A program made the position numbers and the translations under genes. Source: Streptomyces griseocarneus (GTDB lineage Bacteria; Actinomycetota; Actinomycetes; Streptomycetales; Streptomycetaceae). From it: DNA of 64,000 bases. This document shows, one piece after another, positions 40,871-48,962 of this stretch. Position 1 is the first letter of the stretch. The number at the start of each line of letters is the position of its first letter. Below the pieces are notes generated by a model. That model saw only the letters and a list, made by a program, of their open reading frames with translations. It was not told the origin of the DNA and did no database searches. The DNA is taken from the NCBI GenBank assembly GCA_003674045.1, contig PENC01000002.1:1-64000 (forward strand), read 5' to 3'.

Positions 40871-41200
40871 ATGAAACACCGCCTGACCTGCATAGACGCC
40901 CGTCGGGGCGGTATGCCCTCCGACCCCTCGGTGAACTTCCAGTTCACGGGACAACGGGCATACGCGATCCGGAACGGCCGCCTCGACGGGCAGGTGCGGG
41001 ACTTCGCCTATCAGGCGACGACCACGGACTTCTGGGGATCGATGGCGGCGGTCGGCGGGCCGCGGACCTACGTTCTGGGCGGCGCGTTCAACTGCGGCAA
41101 GGCCCAGCCGGGGCAGATCGCCGCGGTCTCCCACGGCTGCCCCTCCGCGCTCTTCAAGGGCGTCAACATTCTCAACACGACTGAGGAGGCCGGTCGATGA
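40871..41200 (+). pseudogene. tldD: Displaced native 3' end of tldD fused to an element-encoded leader
   Basis: The last 88 codons of the original host tldD (from 40934: NFQFTGQRAYAIRNGRLDGQ.., with AFNCGKAQPGQ and SHGCPSALFKGVNILNT) with host-like high GC3. Insertion cut it from the 5' part. It is now in frame with 21 element codons (MKHRLTCIDARRGGMPSDPSV) whose ATG at 40871 has GAGGG 6 nt upstream. A 109-residue protein could be made but lacks the HExxxH zinc motif, so it cannot be a protease alone. In the excised circle the same leader would join the element's own tail. Confidence 0.85.
40934..40944 (+). other. attR core
   Basis: AACTTCCAGTT, the same 11 bp as attL. To its right begins the displaced native tldD tail. 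To its left is element DNA unrelated to tldD. Confidence 0.75.
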
Positions 41201-41281
41201 GCGGGCACCACGGAATCGGCCGGGGGTCCGGGGGTTGCCCCCCGGGAAAGCACAGCCTGAACACGACTGAGGAGGCCGGTC
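41174..41281 (+). repeat. Short direct repeats around an 86-bp insert before tldE
   Basis: AACACGACTGAGGAGGCCGG, extended by TC, occurs at 41174-41195 and again at 41260-41281. The DNA between includes a GC-rich self-complementary segment (GGGGGTCCGGGGGTTGCCCC). The second copy provides the GAGGAGG site for the tldE GTG. The first sits at the native tldD stop. It looks like a target duplication or short tandem duplication that separated formerly overlapping tldD and tldE. Confidence 0.75.
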
Positions 41282-41282
41282 A

Positions 41283-42680
41283 GTGAGCCCTCGGAGCAGG
41301 AACAAGCCGCACGAGATCGTCGAGCGTGCGCTGGAGCTGTCGCGTGCCGACGGCTGTGTCGTGATCGCGAGCGAGGACTCGACCGCCAATCTGCGCTGGG
41401 CGGGCAACGCCCTCACCACCAACGGCGTGACCCGCGGCCGTTCGGTCACCGTGGTCGCGACCGTCGACGGGGCCGAGGGCACGGCCTCGGGGGTCGTCTC
41501 GCGGTCGGCGGTCACGGCGGACGAGCTGGAGCCGCTGGTGCGTGCCGCGGAGGCCGCCGCGCGCGAGGCGGGGCCCGCCGAGGACGCCCAGCCGCTGGTG
41601 GCGGGGGTGCCGCACTCCCCCGGCTTCACCGAGGCGCCCGCCGAGACCTCCCCGGCCGTCTTCGACGCGTTCGCGCCCGCGCTCGGCGAGGCCTTCGCCC
41701 GTGCCCGCGCCGAGGGCCGCGAGCTCTACGGCTTCGCCGACCACCGCCTCGCCTCGTACTACCTGGGCACCTCCGCCGGGCTGCGGCTGCGCCACGACCA
41801 GCCCACCGGCACGCTGGAGCTCAACGCCAAGTCCCCGGACCGTACGCGCTCCGCGTGGGCGGGCCGTGCGACCCGGGACTTCACCGACGTGGACCCGGCC
41901 GCCCTCGACGCCGAGCTGGCCCGGCGGCTGGAGTGGGCCCGTGCCCGCATCGAGCTGCCCGCCGGGCGGTACGAGACGCTGCTCCCGCCGAGCGCCGTCG
42001 CGGATCTGCTGGTCTACCAGCAGTGGTCGGCCACCGCGCGGGACGCCGCGGAGGGCCGGACGGTCTTCTCCAAGCCGGGCGGGGGCACCCGCGTCGGCGA
42101 GAAGCTGTCCGGGCTGCCGCTGTCGCTGCGCAGCGACCCCGCCCACCCGGGGCTGGAGTGCACGCCCTTCGTGCTCGCGGGCGCCTCCGGCGACGACGCG
42201 TCCGTCTTCGACAACGGGCTGCCGCTGCCCGCCACGGAGTGGATCCGCGACGGTGTGCTGGAGCACCTGCTCACCACCCGGCACAGCGCGGACCTGACCG
42301 GCCTGCCGGTCACCCCGGCCATCGACAACCTGATCCTGGACGCGGGCGGCACCCGCTCCCTCGACGAGATGGTCGCCGACACCGAGCGCGGTCTGCTGCT
42401 CACCTGCCTCTGGTACATCCGCGAGGTCGACCCGGCGTCGCTGCTGCTCACCGGGCTCACCCGGGACGGCGTCTATCTCGTGGAGAACGGCGAGGTCGTC
42501 GGCGAGGTCAACAACTTCCGCTTCAACGAGTCGCCGGTCTCCGTGCTCTCCAGGGCCACCGAGGCGGGCCGCACCGAGCAGACGCTGCCGCGCGAGTGGG
42601 GCGACTACTTCAGCCGGACCGCGATGCCTCCGCTGCGTGTGCCGGACTTCAACATGAGCTCGGTCAGCCAGGGAGTGTGA
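41283..42680 (+). CDS. tldE: TldE/PmbA family protein
   Basis: A 465-residue protein of the PmbA/TldE family, the non-catalytic or accessory half of the TldD/TldE protease heterodimer, and correspondingly without HExxxH. Features: [31 protein letters not shown] at the N-terminus, [26 protein letters not shown] in the middle, and [32 protein letters not shown] near the C-terminus. The GTG follows GAGGAGG by 7 nt. It would normally be co-transcribed with tldD. The integrated element now separates them and tldE must use a promoter in or near the element's right end. Confidence 0.92.
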   Translation: MSPRSRNKPHEIVERALELSRADGCVVIASEDSTANLRWAGNALTTNGVTRGRSVTVVATVDGAEGTASGVVSRSAVTADELEPLVRAAEAAAREAGPAEDAQPLVAGVPHSPGFTEAPAETSPAVFDAFAPALGEAFARARAEGRELYGFADHRLASYYLGTSAGLRLRHDQPTGTLELNAKSPDRTRSAWAGRATRDFTDVDPAALDAELARRLEWARARIELPAGRYETLLPPSAVADLLVYQQWSATARDAAEGRTVFSKPGGGTRVGEKLSGLPLSLRSDPAHPGLECTPFVLAGASGDDASVFDNGLPLPATEWIRDGVLEHLLTTRHSADLTGLPVTPAIDNLILDAGGTRSLDEMVADTERGLLLTCLWYIREVDPASLLLTGLTRDGVYLVENGEVVGEVNNFRFNESPVSVLSRATEAGRTEQTLPREWGDYFSRTAMPPLRVPDFNMSSVSQGV

Positions 42681-42802
42681 CGGCGCGGGCGGAGGCGTCG
42701 GGATGCGCGACCGGTCCGAATAGACTGGTCCGCGTCCGTCCGCCCCCGCTCCGTCCCTCTCTTCCCCTCATCATTTCCGTCCCTCCGATCCTCAGGAACG
42801 TC

Positions 42803-44227
42803 ATGACACGCCTCGGCGAATCCGTCGCCCGCGCCAGCGAGCTCCTCGCGCAGGACCTCTCCTCCGACCAGACCGTCCAGCGGCTGCTCACGGAGACGGG
42901 CTCGCGGCGCTATCTCGACCTGACGGACCTGTCGCCGGAGGAGCAGGCCGAGCTGATCGCCGCGCGCACGGTCGACGTGCTGCCGGGCGTGGACAAGCTC
43001 GCCGCGCGCATCGAGCAGCGCCGCGCCGAGGGCAAGGGTCTGGGCATCAAGCTGGGCATCGACCCGACCGGCAGCGACGTGCACCTCGGGCACGCCGTGC
43101 CGATGATCATCCTCAGCCGCCTCCAGCGCATGGGCCACGACGTCACCCTGCTCATCGGCGACTTCACCGCCAAGATCGGTGACCCGACGGGCCGTACGGC
43201 CGAGCGCCCGCCGCTGACGGACGAGGACATCGCGCGCAACCTCGCGGGCTACCGCGAGCAGGTGCGGCCGTTCTTCGACTTCGAGAAGGTCAGCTTCCGG
43301 CAGAACAGCGAGTGGCTGGCGCCGTACACCTTCCCGGAGCTGCTGGCCCTGCTGGCGCATGTGCCGGTCTCGCAGCTGCTCCAGCGCGAGGACTTCCGCA
43401 ACCGTCTCTCCTCGGGCTCCGGCCTGACGATGACGGAGATGCTCTACCCGATCGCGCAGGGCCTGGACTCCGTGGCCCTGGAGTGCGACGTGGAGCTGGG
43501 CGGCGCCGACCAGCTGCTCAACCTGCAGATGGGCCGCAAGCTCATGGAGCTCAAGGGCCAGAAGCCGCAGCTCGTGGTCACCATGCCGCTGATCGAGGGC
43601 ACGGACGGCACGGGCGCGAAGATGTCCAAGTCCAAGAACAACTACGTCGCGCTGTCCGCGCCCGCCGACGATGTCTTCGGCAAGATCATGTCGGTGCCGG
43701 ACCGGCTGATGGAGCCGTACCTCAAGGCGTGGACCGAGTGGACGGACGCCGAGGTCGCCCAGGTCCTGTCCCGCGTCGAGGACCGCTCGCTGCACCCGAT
43801 GGACCTCAAGAAGGTCCTCGCGGGCGAGGTCGTGGCGGCGCTGTACGGCATCGAGGCGGCCATGGCGGCCCGTGCCGGCTTCATCGCGCAGTTCTCCAAG
43901 AAGAGCTTCACGGACGTGGAGAGCCTGCCGGTGGTCGAGCTGGCCGAGCACGGCACCGAGTCCGCGACCGCGGTCCTCAGCCAGGTGCTGGGCTTCCAGC
44001 CGAGCGCTTCCGCCGCGCGGCGCGTCGCGAAGCAGAACGGTCTGCGGCTGATCGTCGAGCACGGCGGCGGCCAGGAGGCGGTCGTCCTGCCGGAGGCGGA
44101 GGCGATCCGCCCGCTGGGCGAGGTGGTCCGCGAGACGCTCTCCAAGGTGGCGGCGTCGGGTGTGACGGACCCGTCGGGCGTCTATCTCAAGGCGGGCCGC
44201 CGGATCGCTGCGATCCGCGGGGCCTGA
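42803..44227 (+). CDS. tyrS: Tyrosyl-tRNA synthetase
   Basis: A 474-residue class I aminoacyl-tRNA synthetase charging tRNA-Tyr. The HIGH-like motif is HLGH (94-97) in GIDPTGSDVHLGHAVPMIILSRLQ, KMSKS is at about 273-277, and an IGDFTAKIGDPTGRTAERPP segment is also present. A C-terminal S4-like RNA-binding domain ends the protein. The N-terminal 80 residues before the catalytic core and the GIDPTG signature point to the TyrZ/Thermus-like branch rather than the E. coli-like branch. TAGACT at about 42723 is a possible -10. No T-box leader is visible in the 122-bp gap. Confidence 0.88.
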   Translation: MTRLGESVARASELLAQDLSSDQTVQRLLTETGSRRYLDLTDLSPEEQAELIAARTVDVLPGVDKLAARIEQRRAEGKGLGIKLGIDPTGSDVHLGHAVPMIILSRLQRMGHDVTLLIGDFTAKIGDPTGRTAERPPLTDEDIARNLAGYREQVRPFFDFEKVSFRQNSEWLAPYTFPELLALLAHVPVSQLLQREDFRNRLSSGSGLTMTEMLYPIAQGLDSVALECDVELGGADQLLNLQMGRKLMELKGQKPQLVVTMPLIEGTDGTGAKMSKSKNNYVALSAPADDVFGKIMSVPDRLMEPYLKAWTEWTDAEVAQVLSRVEDRSLHPMDLKKVLAGEVVAALYGIEAAMAARAGFIAQFSKKSFTDVESLPVVELAEHGTESATAVLSQVLGFQPSASAARRVAKQNGLRLIVEHGGGQEAVVLPEAEAIRPLGEVVRETLSKVAASGVTDPSGVYLKAGRRIAAIRGA

Positions 44228-44377
44228 CCTCCTGCCGGGACTCGGCTCTCCCCCCATTGCCGCCTTCGGCGGGAAAGCCCTCCGGGCTTGTCCTCAAACG
44301 CCGGACGGGCTGAGTGGGAGTTGCCGTACCGCACAACCGGGGTGGCAGGGGCCAGGGGGCGAAGCCCCCGGCCCCCA

Positions 44378-44399
44378 GGGGCGCGGGGAACTGCGCGAC
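44378..44399 (+). repeat. Dispersed intergenic repeat, copy 2
   Basis: The same core and downstream flank as copy 1 (CAGCCCCCACCGGGCCCGCA), preceded by GGGGGCGAAGCCCCC, a small hairpin also present in modified form at copy 1. It lies in the 241-bp gap between tyrS and the convergent GlsB-like gene, which also has the common Streptomyces sequence TCAAACGCCGGACGGGCT at 44295-44312. Confidence 0.8.
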
Positions 44400-44468
44400 C
44401 AGCCCCCACCGGGCCCGCAGACGCGCACCCGGCGCAAGACGCACCCCACTGGGCGCCGCGCGGAGCGC

Positions 44469-44741
44469 TCAAGCGCTCCGACGTCCACGAATCGCCGCCC
44501 ACAATCGATCCCCCACCGCGACCACGACAACCGCTCCCACCAGCTGGAGCAGGTGCCGACCCCAGTCGACACCCTTCGTCTCGGCGATGCCGAGCCCCGC
44601 CGCCGCCCAGTTGCCGAGGGCGCCGCCGATCATGCCGCAGATGATCGTCAGCCAGATCGGGATGCGCTGTTTGCCCGGCAGGATCGCCTTGGCGATCAGG
44701 CCCAGGACAAGACCGACGATGATGGCCCACAACCAGCTCAT
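44469..44741 (-). CDS. GlsB/YeaQ/YmgE-family membrane protein
   Basis: A 90-residue membrane protein with three hydrophobic segments: WLWAIIVGLVLGLIAKAILPG, IPIWLTIICGMIGGALGNWAAAGLG and LLQLVGAVVVVAVGDRLW. Gly-rich helices and the KAILPGKQ turn mark the transglycosylase-associated/GlsB family, linked to stress responses but without a defined activity. It converges on tyrS. Upstream on the other strand lies the DUF3099 gene, divergent at 220 bp. Confidence 0.88.
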   Translation of the reverse strand: MSWLWAIIVGLVLGLIAKAILPGKQRIPIWLTIICGMIGGALGNWAAAGLGIAETKGVDWGRHLLQLVGAVVVVAVGDRLWAAIRGRRSA

Positions 44742-44961
44742 GTCGCCTCCTCATGCGGCGCGATATGGCGTGCTCCGCCATTCTGGGGCCGCTCGCGGTA
44801 CGGCGCACTTCGGACCGGGCGCTACGCCGGGTGCATGAGGAAGATGCAGGTAGCGGCTGCGGTGACCGGGTGCCCCGGTCTCGTACGGCCGCCGGGGTCG
44901 GCGTAACGTTGAGTACGTCCCAGACGAATGGCGCGTCATCGCGGCTGGCAGGTGGTGGAAC

Positions 44962-45351
44962 GTGATGCGGAAGCGGGGCGGGCCGGAGGTCTTCAGGATC
45001 ACCGGGGCCCGTCGGGGTCTCGACGAGGATGTGCGCGGACGACAGCGCCGGTACATCTTCTCGATGCTGGTCCGCACCCTGTCGGTGGTGCTGACCGTGG
45101 TGCTGTGGAACGTCGAGCGCTATGTGGCCATCGGCACCCTGATCCTGGGCGCGCTGATCCCGTACATCGCGGTCGTCATCGCCAACGCGGGCCGGGAGAA
45201 CGTCCCGTCCCTGCCCGGTACGTTCGTGCCTGCCCCGACCCGGCCGGTGCTCATGCCCGGCCCGGAGCCGGACGCGGCGGAATCCCCGGCGGAAGCGGGC
45301 CGGGAAGGTGAACGGCAGGCTGCCGGCGATCACGCGCGTGACCACACCTGA
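44962..45351 (+). CDS. DUF3099 membrane protein
   Basis: A 129-residue protein with a basic N-terminal tail (FRITGARRGLDEDVRGRQRRY), two adjacent transmembrane helices (IFSMLVRTLSVVLTVVLW and IGTLILGALIPYIAVVIANAG) and a Pro/Glu-rich cytoplasmic C-terminus. The ITGAR..D...R..RY pattern before the helices is typical of DUF3099, an actinobacterial family of unknown role. GTG and ATG start codons are consecutive at 44962 and 44965. A hairpin at 45497-45532 follows. Confidence 0.85.
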   Translation: MMRKRGGPEVFRITGARRGLDEDVRGRQRRYIFSMLVRTLSVVLTVVLWNVERYVAIGTLILGALIPYIAVVIANAGRENVPSLPGTFVPAPTRPVLMPGPEPDAAESPAEAGREGERQAAGDHARDHT

Positions 45352-45496
45352 TGCACGGGAACGGGCGCGCGGGGTGGTGCGTGCGCTGCCAAGCTCAAGA
45401 AAACCTCAGATCAATCATGTGGTTTCAGTGCCGCGCGCCGGTCACCCCGTGACATACTTCCTAAGCGCTCCGCATCCCCCGTCGGAGCGACAGACC

Positions 45497-45532
45497 GACG
45501 CCGGGCGGCTCCCCCCGTGGCTGCCCGGCGTC
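45497..45532 (+). terminator. Hairpin terminator
   Basis: GACGCCGGGC (45497-45506) pairs with GCCCGGCGTC (45523-45532), extending inward with one mismatch. Located between the DUF3099 gene and the next gene's promoter. Confidence 0.65.
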
Positions 45533-45550
45533 GCCGTGTCCACGGATGGT

Positions 45551-45556
45551 TAGAGT
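45551..45556 (+). promoter_or_regulatory. -10 box of a leaderless gene
   Basis: TAGAGT, with the GTG start codon of the following gene beginning 8 bp after its last base, the normal distance to a transcription start. The transcript would begin at or next to the start codon. No ribosome binding site is present. Confidence 0.6.
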
Positions 45557-45563
45557 CTGGGGT

Positions 45564-45788
45564 GTGAACTCCCCCGAGAACGCCGTGATCTGTTCCGCCA
45601 AGGGCTGCCGTGCCGCGGCCGTGTGGGTGCTGGCCTGGAACAACCCGAAGCTGCACACGCCCGAGCGGCGCAAGACCTGGCTCGCGTGCGACGAGCACCG
45701 CGAGCACCTCTCCAACTTCCTGGACCTGCGCGGCTTTCTGAAGGACGTCGTGCGCCTGGAGGAGTGGGAGGCCTCGGCACGCTCGTAG
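45564..45788 (+). CDS. Small conserved Cys-containing protein, probably leaderless
   Basis: A 74-residue soluble protein: VNSPENAVICSAKGCRAAAVWVLAWNNPKLHTPERRKTWLACDEHREHLSNFL. The C-x4-C, CDEH and HTPERRKTW pattern resembles a one-zinc fold found in actinobacteria (ACxxCR..H..C.EH). The GTG at 45564 is favoured by the adjacent TAGAGT. An ATG at 45546 would overlap the promoter. It converges on moaA with an 11-bp gap. Function unknown. Confidence 0.75.
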   Translation: MNSPENAVICSAKGCRAAAVWVLAWNNPKLHTPERRKTWLACDEHREHLSNFLDLRGFLKDVVRLEEWEASARS

Positions 45789-45799
45789 TGCGCGGCCGG

Positions 45800-46789
45800 C
45801 TATCCGCCTATCGCCGACATGGGGCGCCGCGGCTGGAGGAACGTCGGGTCGTCGAGGCCGGATCCCGCCTTCTTGCCCCGCGTCGCGCGGCGCCAGAGCT
45901 CGGCGAGCTCCCCGTCGGTGGCCCCCGCGCGCAGCGCGCCCCGCAGATCGGACTCCTCGCGTGCGAACAGGCACGTACGGATCTGCCCGTCCGCCGTGAG
46001 CCGGGTGCGGTCGCACGCGGCGCAGAACGGCCGGGTGACGGAGGCGATCACGCCGACGCGGGCGGGGCCGCCGTCGACGATCCAGCGTTCGGCGGGGGCG
46101 GAGCCGCGGGCGGCCCCGTCCTCGGGTGTGAGGCGGAAGCGGGTGCGGAGGCTCGCGAGGATGTCCTCCGCGGTGATCATTCCGTCGCGCTTCCAGCCGT
46201 GCTGGGCGTCAAGGGGCATCTGCTCGATGAAGCGCAGCTCATAGTCGCATCCGACGGCCCAGGCGAGCAGGTCGGGTGCCTCGTCGTCGTTGAGGCCGGG
46301 CATCAGGACGGCGTTGACCTTGACCGGGACGAGGCCCGCGGCCCGGGCGGCGGCGAGGCCGTCCAGCACGTCCTGGTGGCGCTTGCGCCGCGTCAGGGTG
46401 TGGAAGACCTCGGGGCGCAGGGTGTCGAGGGAGACGTTGACGCGGTCGAGACCGGCGGCCTTCAGGGCACGGGCGGTGCGGGCGAGGCCGATGCCGTTGG
46501 TGGTGAGGGAGAGCCGGGGGCGCGGCCGGAGCGCGGCGCAGCGCTCGACGATGGACACGAGCCCGGGGCGCAGCAGGGGCTCCCCGCCGGTGAAGCGGAC
46601 CTCGGTGACGCCGAGTTCGGTGACGGCGATGCGCACGAGGCGGACGATCTCGTCGTCGGTGAGGAGGTCGGGCTTGGCGAGCCAGGCCAGGCCCTCTTCC
46701 GGCATGCAGTAGGTGCAGCGGAGGTTGCACCGGTCGGTGAGGGAGACGCGCAGGTCGGTGGCGGCACGCCCATAGGTGTCGATGAGCAC
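45800..46789 (-). CDS. moaA: GTP 3',8-cyclase (molybdenum cofactor biosynthesis)
   Basis: A 329-residue radical-SAM enzyme converting GTP to the cyclised precursor of molybdopterin. The N-terminal 4Fe-4S motif is CNLRCTYC (Cys21, 25, 28). The C-terminal cluster site is CAACDRTRLTADGQIRTCLF. FTGGEPLLRPG is the radical-SAM GGEP motif, and the essential Gly-Gly C-terminal tail is present (MSAIGG). GTG start. Transcribed alone on the minus strand, upstream of the symporter pair with 158 bp between. Confidence 0.96.
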   Translation of the reverse strand: MLIDTYGRAATDLRVSLTDRCNLRCTYCMPEEGLAWLAKPDLLTDDEIVRLVRIAVTELGVTEVRFTGGEPLLRPGLVSIVERCAALRPRPRLSLTTNGIGLARTARALKAAGLDRVNVSLDTLRPEVFHTLTRRKRHQDVLDGLAAARAAGLVPVKVNAVLMPGLNDDEAPDLLAWAVGCDYELRFIEQMPLDAQHGWKRDGMITAEDILASLRTRFRLTPEDGAARGSAPAERWIVDGGPARVGVIASVTRPFCAACDRTRLTADGQIRTCLFAREESDLRGALRAGATDGELAELWRRATRGKKAGSGLDDPTFLQPRRPMSAIGG

Positions 46790-46947
46790 GGTGCGGCCCC
46801 TCCCGCGGACTGGAACGGTGATTCGTTCGGTGTTCCGCAGCGTACGCGATGCCTGTGACGTTCAACAGTTCGTTGAGATCGTGCAGGTCGCACAGGGTCG
46901 CGTACGGTCCCGGCGGGGACGAGGGGCCGTGCGGTGTGTGCCGGGGC

Positions 46948-48582
46948 TCAGTGCGCGCCGTAGCCGGTGAGGGCGCGGACCTCCAGCTCGGCGTACTTCT
47001 GCGCGGCGTCCGGCTGCTGCTTGCTCAGCAGGGAGCCCAGCCAGCCGAGCAGGAAGCCCAGTGGGATGGAGACGATGCCGGGGTTGCCGAGCGGGAAGTA
47101 GTCGAAGCTCATCCCGGGGAAGAGCGCCTTGGGGTTGCCGGAGACGACCGGGGAGAGAATCACCAGGGTGACGGAGGAGACCAGCCCGCCGTAGATCGAC
47201 CACAGTGCGCCCTGCGTGGTGAAGCGCTTCCAGAAGAGGCTGTAGAGGATCGTGGGGAGGTTGGCGGAGGCGGCGACGGCGAAGGCCAGGGCGACGAGCG
47301 CGGCCGCGTTGAGGCGGTGGGCGAAGATGCCGAGGACGATGGAGATCGCGCCGATGACGACGGCCGCGCACTTGGCGGTGAGGACCTCCTCCTTCTCGCT
47401 GGTCCGCCCCTTGCGGATCACATTGGCCCACAGGTCGTGGGCGAAGGAGGCGGAGGACGCGAGGGTGAGGCCCGCGACGACGGCGAGGATGGTCGCGAAG
47501 GCGACGGCGGAGATGACGGCGAGGAGGACCGCGCCGCCGGTGGAGCCGGCGCCGCCGCCGAGTTCCTGGGCGAGCAGCGGTGCCGCGGTGTTGCCGGACT
47601 CGTTGGAGGCGGTGATGGCCTTGGGGCCGACGACGGCCGCGGCGCCGAAGCCCAGCGCGATGGTCATCAGATAGAAGGCGCCGATGATGCCGATGGCCCA
47701 GTTCACGGACTTGCGGGCGGCCTTGGCGGTGGGCACGGTGTAGAAGCGGATCAGGATGTGCGGCAGACCCGCGGTGCCGAGGACGAGGGCGAGTCCCAGC
47801 GAGATGAAGTTCAGCTTGGAGGTGCCGTCCTTGCCGTACTGGAGGCCGGGCTCCAGGAACGCCTTGCCCTTGCCGCTCTGCTGGGCGGCCTCGCCGAGCA
47901 GGGTGGAGAGGTTCCAGTTGAACTTGTTGAGCACGAGGATCGTGATGAACAGGGTGCCCGCGATGAGCATCACGGCCTTGACGATCTGCACCCAGGTGGT
48001 GCCCTTCATGCCGCCGATGGTCACGTAGAGGACCATCACCAGGCCGACGAGGCCGATGATCCAGCGCCGCGAGCCCTCGCCGGTGGCGCCGAGGAGCAGG
48101 GCGACGAGCGCGCCCGCGCCGACCATCTGGGCGAGGAGGTAGAAGATCGAGACGATGATGGTGGAGGTGCCCGCGGCGGTGCGCACGGGGCGCTGCGCGA
48201 GACGGTGGGCGAGCACGTCGGCCATGGTGAAGCGGCCGGAGTTGCGCAGCGGTTCGGCGACCAGCAGCAGGGCGACCAGCCAGGCGACGAGGAAGCCGAT
48301 GGAGTAGAGGAAGCCGTCGTAGCCGAAGAGGGCGATGGCTCCGGCGATGCCGAGGAACGAGGCCGCGGACATGTAGTCGCCGGAGATGGCCAGGCCGTTC
48401 TGGAAGCCGGTGAAGGAACGGCCGCCCGCGTAGAAGTCGGTGGCGTCCTTGGTCTGCCTGCCCGCCCAGACGGTGATGCCGAGGGTCGCGGCGACGAATA
48501 CCGAGAAGAGCGTGATGATCAGGGTGCGGTGGTCACTGGCCCCGGCCGCGAGGTGGTGAACGGCGGTGGTCGCGTTGCTCAT
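46948..48582 (-). CDS. Cation/acetate-type sodium:solute symporter
   Basis: A 544-residue SSS-family permease with about 13 transmembrane helices. Recognition: TDFYAGGRSFTGFQNGLAISGDYMSAASFLGIAGAIALFGYDG near the N-terminus, typical of ActP, plus LPHILIRFYTVPTAKAARKSV and a C-terminal FPLGNPGIVSIPLGFLLGWLGSLLS. It is likely to import acetate or other short carboxylates with Na+ or H+. It overlaps the DUF485 gene by four bases (ATGA), matching the yjcH-actP arrangement of E. coli, which supports an acetate role. Confidence 0.92.
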   Translation of the reverse strand: MSNATTAVHHLAAGASDHRTLIITLFSVFVAATLGITVWAGRQTKDATDFYAGGRSFTGFQNGLAISGDYMSAASFLGIAGAIALFGYDGFLYSIGFLVAWLVALLLVAEPLRNSGRFTMADVLAHRLAQRPVRTAAGTSTIIVSIFYLLAQMVGAGALVALLLGATGEGSRRWIIGLVGLVMVLYVTIGGMKGTTWVQIVKAVMLIAGTLFITILVLNKFNWNLSTLLGEAAQQSGKGKAFLEPGLQYGKDGTSKLNFISLGLALVLGTAGLPHILIRFYTVPTAKAARKSVNWAIGIIGAFYLMTIALGFGAAAVVGPKAITASNESGNTAAPLLAQELGGGAGSTGGAVLLAVISAVAFATILAVVAGLTLASSASFAHDLWANVIRKGRTSEKEEVLTAKCAAVVIGAISIVLGIFAHRLNAAALVALAFAVAASANLPTILYSLFWKRFTTQGALWSIYGGLVSSVTLVILSPVVSGNPKALFPGMSFDYFPLGNPGIVSIPLGFLLGWLGSLLSKQQPDAAQKYAELEVRALTGYGAH

Positions 48583-48962
48583 TCCCCGGCCTCCAGACGG
48601 CCGCGGAGGGCCTCGGCCTTGGGGTCGAGCCGCTCGGCCGCGTGCTTGGAGTACCACCAGGCGATCAGGAAGGTGGTGACGAACTGCGCGAGCCCGAGGA
48701 CGAAGGCGACGTTGACGTTGCCGGCGAGCTTGGTGCCCATGAAGCCGCCCGCGTAGTTGGACAGCAGTACGTAGAGCAGGTACCAGGCGATGAAGGCGAG
48801 GGTGAGCGGGAAGGCGAAGGAGCGCTGGGCGGAGCGGAGTTCGCCGAATTCGGCGCTCGCCTGCATCTCGGTGAAGCGCTCGGGGGTGGCGGAGCCGGTG
48901 CCCGCCCCGGGGAAGCCGGGCTCTTCCGGCTGCCCCTGGGCGGTGGTTGGTGCGGTATCCAC
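48579..48962 (-). CDS. DUF485 membrane protein, partner of the symporter
   Basis: A 127-residue protein. A polar N-terminus precedes EFGELRSAQRSFAFPLTLAFIAWYLLYVLLSNYAGGFMGTKLAGNVNVAFVLGLAQFVTTFLIAWWYSKHA, two helices with the DUF485 F.FP/LLS.YA.GFM pattern. DUF485 proteins are almost always encoded next to acetate symporters. The GTG at 48962 is placed by GGAGA 4 nt upstream. An ATG further out would add a non-conserved stretch. Confidence 0.9.
   Translation of the reverse strand: MDTAPTTAQGQPEEPGFPGAGTGSATPERFTEMQASAEFGELRSAQRSFAFPLTLAFIAWYLLYVLLSNYAGGFMGTKLAGNVNVAFVLGLAQFVTTFLIAWWYSKHAAERLDPKAEALRGRLEAGE

Larger units (their letters stand above)
26349..40944. mobile_element. Actinomycete integrative and conjugative element (AICE) inserted in tldD
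   Basis: About 14.6 kb between two copies of an 11-bp core (AACTTCCAGTT). The left end holds integrase, excisionase, RepSA-type initiator, transfer genes and an FtsK-like translocase with SCO3933-type and KorSA-like regulators, the standard AICE set of pSAM2 relatives. Cargo to the right comprises an NLR/Bell-like pair, small unknown genes, an ATPase, an XRE-TPR regulator and a Nudix hydrolase. Most AICEs use tRNA genes, but here no tRNA is present and the target is a protein gene. Boundaries are inferred from the split tldD and are likely accurate to a few bases. Confidence 0.9.

Noticed and set aside
26349..40944. Prophage interpretation of the inserted element
   Set aside because: No capsid, tail, terminase or lysis genes. 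The TraSA, RepSA-type, xis, int and KorSA-like set is that of an AICE.
40871..41200. Independent small gene at attR
   Set aside because: Almost all of it is the C-terminus of host tldD. Only the first 21 codons are element DNA, so it is treated as a displaced fragment, with possible expression noted.
42680..42803. T-box riboswitch before tyrS
   Set aside because: The gap is only 122 bp, with no T-box sequence or long stem structure, and contains a -10-like TAGACT close to the gene.
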